Part shown: positions 5,644-11,275 of the stretch, one piece after another
How positions within the stretch are numbered: the first letter of the stretch is position 1
How the letters are laid out: every line of letters begins with the position of its first letter
Assembly: GCA_020049615.1 (NCBI GenBank)
Contig: JAIFKN010000149.1
Location: 1 to 11,275 of the forward strand
Direction of reading: 5' to 3'
DNA from: a bacterium
GTDB taxonomy: Bacteria > Planctomycetota > UBA11346
Length of the DNA stretch: 11,275 nucleotides
The notes under the pieces: generated by a model
What the model was told of the DNA's origin: nothing
What the model saw: the letters and a program-made list of their open reading frames with translations, nothing else
The model's database searches: none
Translations under genes and position numbers: made by a program

Positions 5644-7374
5644 ATGCCCCTGCCCGAGCCGGTCGCGCCCATCGCCGATGATGCCGAGATCAAGCCGCTG
5701 ACGGCAATGCTTGAGACGGTGGCACGCATCGACGGCTGGGGGCCGCGGGCCTGGCGCGAGGTGATCGGGGCCTGGCGCCTGCCGGCCTGCGATCTCGGCA
5801 TCGAGGAGCGCGAAGGGCCGCCGTGCGAAGAGGGGGGCGAGGTGCTGGCGACGGTCGCCTTCCGTTCCCCGCGTTGGGCCCGGCGTGGCGAGCCGGTGGC
5901 GGTGGCCGACTGGCTGCTCCGCCAAGCTCGCGCCGCCCTGCTGCCGCGCTTCGGCCTGTCGGCCCGCACCCTCGATCCCGGCGAGGTGGTGCGGGTGGGC
6001 AACGCCTGCTTCCGGCATGGCGACGACCTGCTGCTGCGCTTCGCCTTCCGCCTGCCCTTTGCCGGTATGTGCATCGATGGCGAATCCTTCGCCCGCGCCG
6101 TCGGCTGGCTCGGACGGTGGTCGCGGGGCATCGCCGCCACGCAGTCCGGCTTGGCCGCCCACGTGCGTAGCGTACGCCTGCAGCGCGCCCTGCGCGCGGC
6201 GCTGCCGGTGCATGGCCTGGTCGCCTTCCTCGGCGACGGCTCACGCTTGGCCCGCGACCCCGGCGGCGGGGTCGGGGCGCAATGCCGCCCGCTGCAGGCG
6301 CCGCGCGACCTCGCCGTGACCATCGACCTCGGCCGCCTGGGTCGGCATCGCGGCCTGGGCATCCGCGCCGGCGTCACCGCCATCGCCGGGGCACCCTATC
6401 ACGGCAAGAGCACCATCCTGGCAGCGATCGCCGGCGGGATCGATGACCGTCCGCCCGGCGACGGCCGCGAGCGCGTGGTCGCCCTGCCCGCGACCCTGCC
6501 GGTGCTGTCCGATGACGGCCGGCCGATCCTGGACCAGGACCTGACCCCGTTCTTCCCCCGACTGCCCGGTGGTGACGCCGCCTGCTTCACCACGGCCCGG
6601 GCGAGCGGCGCCACCAGCATGGCGGCGGCGGTGCTGCAGGGCGTGGCGGCCGGCGCCCGGCTGCTGCTGGTCGACGAGGATAGTGCGGCGGCGAACTTCC
6701 TCTCGCTGCAGCCGGAGATGCGCCGCCTGCTCGGCTGCGATCTCGACGGCGGGCGGACCCTGGCCGAATGTCTGCCCGATCTCGCCCGCCAGGGCATCTC
6801 GACGGTGGTGGTCGCCGGCGCCTCGACCACGGCCATTGCCAGCGCCGAACGCACCATCCTGATGCGCGGCTTCGCTCCGCTGGAGGCCACTGCCGCGGCG
6901 CGACGGGCCTGCGGCCGGACCGTCCGCCCGGCACGGCTGGGCCTGCCGGCTCGACGCCTGGCAGGCGAACCGGATGCCATCCTCGGCCACGGCCACACGT
7001 TGGCGGTGTCAGTCGAGGACGCGGAGCGTCCGCGCTTCGCCGGACGCAGCGTCGATCTGCGGCGCGTGGGCTTCGCTCTCGATGCCGGATTGGCGCGCGG
7101 CGCGGTGCTGGGCGCGGCCTGGGCCTGCCGCCTGGCTGCGGGCGGATGCGACATGATCGAACTGGGCTGGCGCTACGAGCGCTGGCTATCCGAGCGCGGC
7201 CCGGCCGCGCTCGATCCGTTCCACGACGGCTTCCACGCCATCGCTCCCTGGCCGCTGGTGGCGGCGGTGCTGGAGCGCACCTGGGGCATGGCGCTCGGCT
7301 CAGATCGCCCGGCACAGGAAGGACGCCACGACGCGGCGTGCGCCGCGCGAGCGCAGCACCGCCGCCGCCGCTGA
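5644..7374 (+). CDS. Orphan 'Predicted ATPase of the ABC class' (PF09818-like)
   Basis: This 576-residue cytoplasmic P-loop ATPase has no membrane segments. The Walker A motif GAPYHGKST (249-257) has the YHGKST core typical of this family. Following it are the PPGDGRE block (270-276), a signature-like FTTARASGATSMAAA (315-329), and a Walker B LLLVDEDSAAANF (340-352) resembling the family's IDEDTSATNF. A C-terminal block, GRSVDLRRVGFALDAG (467-482), matches the family's usual ending. Residues 1-240 form the family's N-terminal domain. The biochemical role of bacterial members is unknown; a trypanosome relative, MRB1590, binds RNA, which makes an RNA role possible but unproven. The Arg/Ala-rich tail (after about residue 552, ending QHRRRR) lies in the 75 nt shared with comF on the other strand and is probably dispensable. 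A weak AAGG site lies about 9 nt before the ATG. Confidence 0.85.
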   Translation: MPLPEPVAPIADDAEIKPLTAMLETVARIDGWGPRAWREVIGAWRLPACDLGIEEREGPPCEEGGEVLATVAFRSPRWARRGEPVAVADWLLRQARAALLPRFGLSARTLDPGEVVRVGNACFRHGDDLLLRFAFRLPFAGMCIDGESFARAVGWLGRWSRGIAATQSGLAAHVRSVRLQRALRAALPVHGLVAFLGDGSRLARDPGGGVGAQCRPLQAPRDLAVTIDLGRLGRHRGLGIRAGVTAIAGAPYHGKSTILAAIAGGIDDRPPGDGRERVVALPATLPVLSDDGRPILDQDLTPFFPRLPGGDAACFTTARASGATSMAAAVLQGVAAGARLLLVDEDSAAANFLSLQPEMRRLLGCDLDGGRTLAECLPDLARQGISTVVVAGASTTAIASAERTILMRGFAPLEATAAARRACGRTVRPARLGLPARRLAGEPDAILGHGHTLAVSVEDAERPRFAGRSVDLRRVGFALDAGLARGAVLGAAWACRLAAGGCDMIELGWRYERWLSERGPAALDPFHDGFHAIAPWPLVAAVLERTWGMALGSDRPAQEGRHDAACAARAQHRRRR

Positions 7375-7955
7375 GGCGGTGGCGCCGCTGGTCAGTATGT
7401 CATCGACGAGGAGAACCCGATCGGGCACCCGTCCCGCGCAGGCGAACAGTCCGACGACGTTGCGCGCCCGTTCCGGCCGCGACAGGCGGTGCTGCTCGCG
7501 GGCGTGGCGAGTGCAGCGCAGCGGGGCGAGGAAGGGCACACCGAGGCGCCGCGCCGCCTGGCGGGCGCAGGCGGTTGCCAGGTGCGGGCCCGGGCGCCGG
7601 CCCGGCGAGGGCGGCACCGCCACCACGGCGTCGACTGGCGTTTCCGGCAGCGGCAGCAGGCCGGCCAGGGCGGCGACCGCGGCCGGCCGCGCCCCGGCCT
7701 TGGCGTCGCCGACCAGCCGGCGCATCGTCCCGCGGTAGGCGAAGCCGGCGTGCACGCCGTCGAGGTGGATCAGGCCGTCATCGCGGCAGGCCGGACAGGG
7801 CGATTCGCGTTTCGGCATCGCGCACAGCGGGCAGGGCTCGAGCAGCGCCGGCAGCTGCGGCAGGCAGGCGGCGCACAATCCCGGCCCGGGCGCCTCGTGG
7901 CACAGCGGGCACACCGCCGGCAGCAGCAGGTCGAGGACGGTGGCGACCGCCGCGT

Positions 7956-7959
<4 letters not shown>
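7300..7959 (-). CDS. comF: ComF family phosphoribosyltransferase-like protein
   Basis: This 219-residue protein has the ComF architecture. An N-terminal zinc-ribbon-like cysteine set is present: C17-P-L-C20, C29-A-A-C32, C43-P-L-C46 and C55-P-A-C58. Next come [17 protein letters not shown] (73-89), a [12 protein letters not shown] block (113-124), [15 protein letters not shown] (154-168), and the PRPP-binding loop [13 protein letters not shown] (182-194). ComF proteins are required for natural DNA uptake in several bacteria and may act in the cytoplasmic handling of imported single-stranded DNA; many carriers are not known to be competent. The usual GFNQ motif after the arginine is not seen here. 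The GTG start at 7959 forms a GTGA overlap with the stop of the upstream sigma-54 activator (shared 7956-7959), so expression is coupled to it. Its last 75 nt are antisense to the end of the orphan ATPase gene. Confidence 0.9.
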
Positions 7960-9455
<1,496 letters not shown>

Positions 9456-9542
9456 GGGCGTTGGCACGGTAGGGGGTGTGCCGGGGGGGACAAGGCGGGA
9501 CGCTTCCCTTCCCTTCGCCGCCGTCCGCCCAACCTGGGGGAC
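9456..9542. promoter_or_regulatory. Divergent intergenic region between the activator and the exported-protein gene
   Basis: These 87 bp separate the start codons of two divergent genes and must hold their control signals. An inverted repeat, GGCAC (9463-9467) and GTGCC (9478-9482), with a 10-nt spacer lies close to the activator start and could be an autoregulatory operator. The plus strand contains TTGGCACG (9461-9468), which equals the -24 half of a sigma-54 promoter, but the matching -12 GC element is absent (GGGGT is found instead). No good sigma-70 hexamer pair is visible. Confidence 0.35.
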
Positions 9543-10235
9543 GTGCTGCGTTGCTATCTGCTGCTGATCCCCCTGGTCCTGTGCTCCGGCGAGCCGCCGA
9601 CCACCTTCACCTTCGTCGAGACGGTGGCCGGCAAACCCGCGCCAGGCAGCGACCGGGTCGTGGTCGAGGGCCTGCGCAAGCAGCATACCGAGCGCCTTGC
9701 CCGCGCCCGGGCCGAGCTGCCGACCGCTTCGCCGGCCGTTGCACGCGTCATCCGGGCCGACATCGGCGCCCTCGAGGCGGAACTCGAGCGTCTGGCCGTG
9801 GTCGGTGGCGGAACCCTGCGGGTCGGCGAGCGCGTCTACACCGTGCGCCACGACCTGATCGCGGTCGAGTCCAACGGCACCCGGCTGGAGGTCGATCCGG
9901 CGACCGGGCACGGCCGCTCGGTGTCCGGTCCAGGGATGGAGCCGACAGCGGTGGAGATGGCGCCGGCGCCAAGCCAGATGGCGGTGGAGCGCGGCGACCC
10001 GGGGCCGACGGTGGTCGGGCGTGGCACCAGGCGATTCGCGGTCAGCGCCGATGGCCGCGACTACACCGTGCTGGTTGATCCGACTCTGTCGAACCCATTC
10101 GCCCGGCTCATTCCGCTCGAGCGCGAAGACTCGCGGATCACCCTCGAGCTGGCCAGGCTGCCGGGCATGCCGCTCGACATCGCCTTCGACAGTGGCGACT
10201 TCGTGCGGCGTTTCACTTGCGTGAAGGTGGAATGA
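9543..10235 (+). CDS. Exported protein of unknown function
   Basis: I do not recognise this 230-residue protein. The N-terminus, [20 protein letters not shown] (with GTG read as Met), is a short signal-peptide-like segment. C14 in LVLC could be a poorly matching lipobox, since Leu at -1 is unusual. A charged helical stretch follows (about 38-85, including [10 protein letters not shown] and [15 protein letters not shown]). Two loosely similar beta-rich blocks come next (about 90-125, [15 protein letters not shown]; and 161-183, [20 protein letters not shown]). They are separated by a Pro/Gly/Ala-rich linker with repeated Met (128-158). The GTG at 9543 was chosen because it begins the hydrophobic segment and is preceded by GGGGGA; the frame is open far upstream, without signal features. 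Codon choice is strongly GC at third positions, like its neighbours, which supports real coding. It is divergent from the sigma-54 activator, which may control it. Confidence 0.65.
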   Translation: MLRCYLLLIPLVLCSGEPPTTFTFVETVAGKPAPGSDRVVVEGLRKQHTERLARARAELPTASPAVARVIRADIGALEAELERLAVVGGGTLRVGERVYTVRHDLIAVESNGTRLEVDPATGHGRSVSGPGMEPTAVEMAPAPSQMAVERGDPGPTVVGRGTRRFAVSADGRDYTVLVDPTLSNPFARLIPLEREDSRITLELARLPGMPLDIAFDSGDFVRRFTCVKVE

Positions 10236-10260
10236 TCGTGGGGAATGCGGTTGATCCCTT

Positions 10261-10410
10261 GCCACAGAGGCACGGAGATCCACAGAGGTCCACAGAGCTG
10301 GCATGGCAGGTTGGCAGGGCGTTCCCGGGCCGGGTCGCCTTCTTGGCGATCGAGCGCATCGACCTCGGCATCTCTCCGTGGCCCTCTGTGGATCTCCGTG
10401 CCTCTGTGGC
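10261..10410. repeat. 150-bp inverted-repeat element with 37-bp arms of CACAGAG/CACGGAG units
   Basis: The left arm (10261-10297) begins GCCACAGAGGCACGGAGATC. The right arm (10374-10410) ends GATCTCCGTGCCTCTGTGGC. They are reverse complements at 35 of 37 positions, with mismatches at arm positions 29 and 34. Within each arm, CCACAGAGG, CACGGAGAT, CCACAGAGG and CCACAGAG follow one another, so it is both a tandem and an inverted repeat. The 76-nt spacer has no coding signal. The whole element lies in the 199-bp gap between the exported-protein gene and the radical SAM gene. I see no clear target-site duplication. It resembles REP/BIME-like or MITE-like dispersed palindromes, whose six-frame readings give spurious peptides such as RGTEIHRGP. 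Confidence 0.9.
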
Positions 10411-10434
10411 GGATATTCAATGGCAGGGCCCAGG

Positions 10435-11274
10435 ATGACCGAACTGTTCCGGTCCCATCCGCGCACCTGGCGCGAGTTCCGCTACTGCTACCCGGTGGTC
10501 AGCCGGCGCTCGCGCGGGCTGTCGCTGGGGGTGAATCTCAATCCCGACCAGGCGTGCAACTTCGACTGCGTCTATTGCAGCGTCGACCGCAGCGTGCCGT
10601 CAGCGGTGCGCGCGGTCGACGAGACTGCCCTGGAACGCGAGCTCGACGACCTGCTCGGACTGGCGGCCTCCGGTGCGATCTGGCGCGAGGAGCCGTTCGA
10701 CCGCACCCCGGAGCCGCTGCGCCGATTGAATGACATCGCCTTCAGCGGCGATGGCGAGCCGACCAGCTACGCCGGCTTTCCCCGCATGCTTGAACTCGGG
10801 AAGCGCCTGCTCGCAGTCCGCGGCCTGGACGCGCGCATCGTCGTCATCACCAACGCGACGCTGTTCCAGAAGACGATGGTGCGCGAGGCCCTGTTGACGT
10901 TGCGGCCGCAGGACGAGGTGTGGGCCAAGCTCGACGCCGGCAGCGAGGACTGGTATCGCGCCGTGGACCGCAGCGACGTACCATTGTTGCGGATCCTGGG
11001 CAACCTGCGCGAGCTCGGTCGCCAGCGGCCGCTGGTCATCCAGTCGTTATGGTGCCGGCTGCATGGTGAAGCGCCGCCGGAGCACGAACTCGACGCCTGG
11101 ACGGGCCGGCTGCGCTGGCTGCTCGACGAGGGGGCGCGCATCGACCGGGTGCAGGTCTACACCACCGCACGGCAGACGACGGAGCCCTGGGCGACGGCGC
11201 TGACCGCGTCGGAACTGGAGGGGATCGCCGGGCGGGTCAGGGGGCTCGGCGTGGTGGCCGAGGTGCATGGGTGA
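10435..11274 (+). CDS. Radical SAM protein, COG0731-like
   Basis: This is a 279-residue cytoplasmic radical SAM enzyme. The [4Fe-4S] cluster motif CNFDCVYC (41-48; C41, C45, C48, spacing CxxxCxxC) sits in [19 protein letters not shown]. The SAM-binding glycine-rich motif is [13 protein letters not shown] (103-115), and VITNATLF (137-144) and EVWAKLDAG (161-169) follow, as in the COG0731 (wyosine-synthesis-related) family. It lacks the long extensions of archaeal Taw1. The substrate in bacteria is not established. The ATG at 10435 is preceded by AGGG about 7 nt upstream; an in-frame ATG at 10420, preceded by GGCGGA, would add five residues (MAGPR) and cannot be excluded. Upstream in-frame ATGs lie inside the inverted-repeat element and encode no family sequence. 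The stop ends one base before the window edge, so the gene is complete. Confidence 0.88.
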   Translation: MTELFRSHPRTWREFRYCYPVVSRRSRGLSLGVNLNPDQACNFDCVYCSVDRSVPSAVRAVDETALERELDDLLGLAASGAIWREEPFDRTPEPLRRLNDIAFSGDGEPTSYAGFPRMLELGKRLLAVRGLDARIVVITNATLFQKTMVREALLTLRPQDEVWAKLDAGSEDWYRAVDRSDVPLLRILGNLRELGRQRPLVIQSLWCRLHGEAPPEHELDAWTGRLRWLLDEGARIDRVQVYTTARQTTEPWATALTASELEGIAGRVRGLGVVAEVHG

Positions 11275-11275
11275 C

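Noticed and set aside
9461..9477. Possible sigma-54 promoter (TTGGCACG) before the exported-protein gene
   Set aside because: The -24 half matches, but the -12 half is GGGGT instead of TTGCA/T, lacking the essential GC at the right spacing.
10261..10410. CRISPR array
   Set aside because: The units are about 9 nt and arranged as two inverted arms with one 76-nt spacer, not regularly spaced direct repeats; no cas gene is present.
10061..10438. Small open frames across the inverted repeat (e.g. peptides reading RGTEIHRGP)
   Set aside because: They are produced by the repeated CACAGAG/CACGGAG units on both strands and have no ribosome site or domain; this is a known type of spurious gene call.

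Overview
The window is GC-rich bacterial chromosome (roughly two thirds G+C by eye). It carries ten complete protein genes and one gene cut by the left edge. No rRNA, tRNA, CRISPR array, transposase or phage gene is visible. The organism cannot be fixed from one window. The gene families fit a Planctomycetota-like or other environmental, deeply branching Gram-negative bacterium: a radical SAM protein of the [15 protein letters not shown] type, an FHA-DUF4388 protein, a sigma-54 activator, a PspA/IM30 protein and a Predicted-ATPase-of-the-ABC-class protein. This assignment is tentative; Myxococcota, Verrucomicrobiota or Lentisphaerota are alternatives.

Left half (1-5430): every gene runs on the minus strand. 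In transcription order these are an FHA-DUF4388 signalling protein and a PfkB sugar/nucleoside kinase (coupled by a GTGA overlap), a small S4 RNA-binding protein, a membrane-anchored solute-binding protein fused to a VWA domain, a paralogous solute-binding protein without VWA (7 nt downstream), and the start of a PspA/IM30 membrane-stress protein. The two solute-binding paralogs plus PspA are the most suggestive functional set here: envelope-anchored ligand/metal-ion sensing beside membrane protection, with no permease in view.

Right half (5644-11274): a plus-strand orphan ABC-class ATPase (PF09818-like) converges on, and overlaps by 75 nt, a minus-strand pair of a sigma-54 enhancer-binding protein and ComF, which are coupled by another GTGA overlap. 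Divergent from the activator is an unrecognised exported protein, followed by a COG0731-type radical SAM protein that ends one base before the window edge.

The four main intergenic gaps (255-380, 3567-3760, 5431-5643, 10236-10434) are all dominated by inverted repeats, and each looks different. The clearest is a 150-bp element with 37-bp arms (35/37 matching) made of CACAGAG/CACGGAG units just before the radical SAM gene. The next is an imperfect ~40-bp inverted repeat of TGAGGC-type units between the FHA and ATPase genes. These look like non-coding REP/BIME- or MITE-like elements, and they are the most unusual DNA-level structure in the window.

I did not find a convincing, wholly new multi-gene defence or biosynthetic system. 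The best candidates for follow-up are the PspA / SBP / SBP-VWA cluster, the sigma-54 activator-ComF pair, and the palindromic elements.
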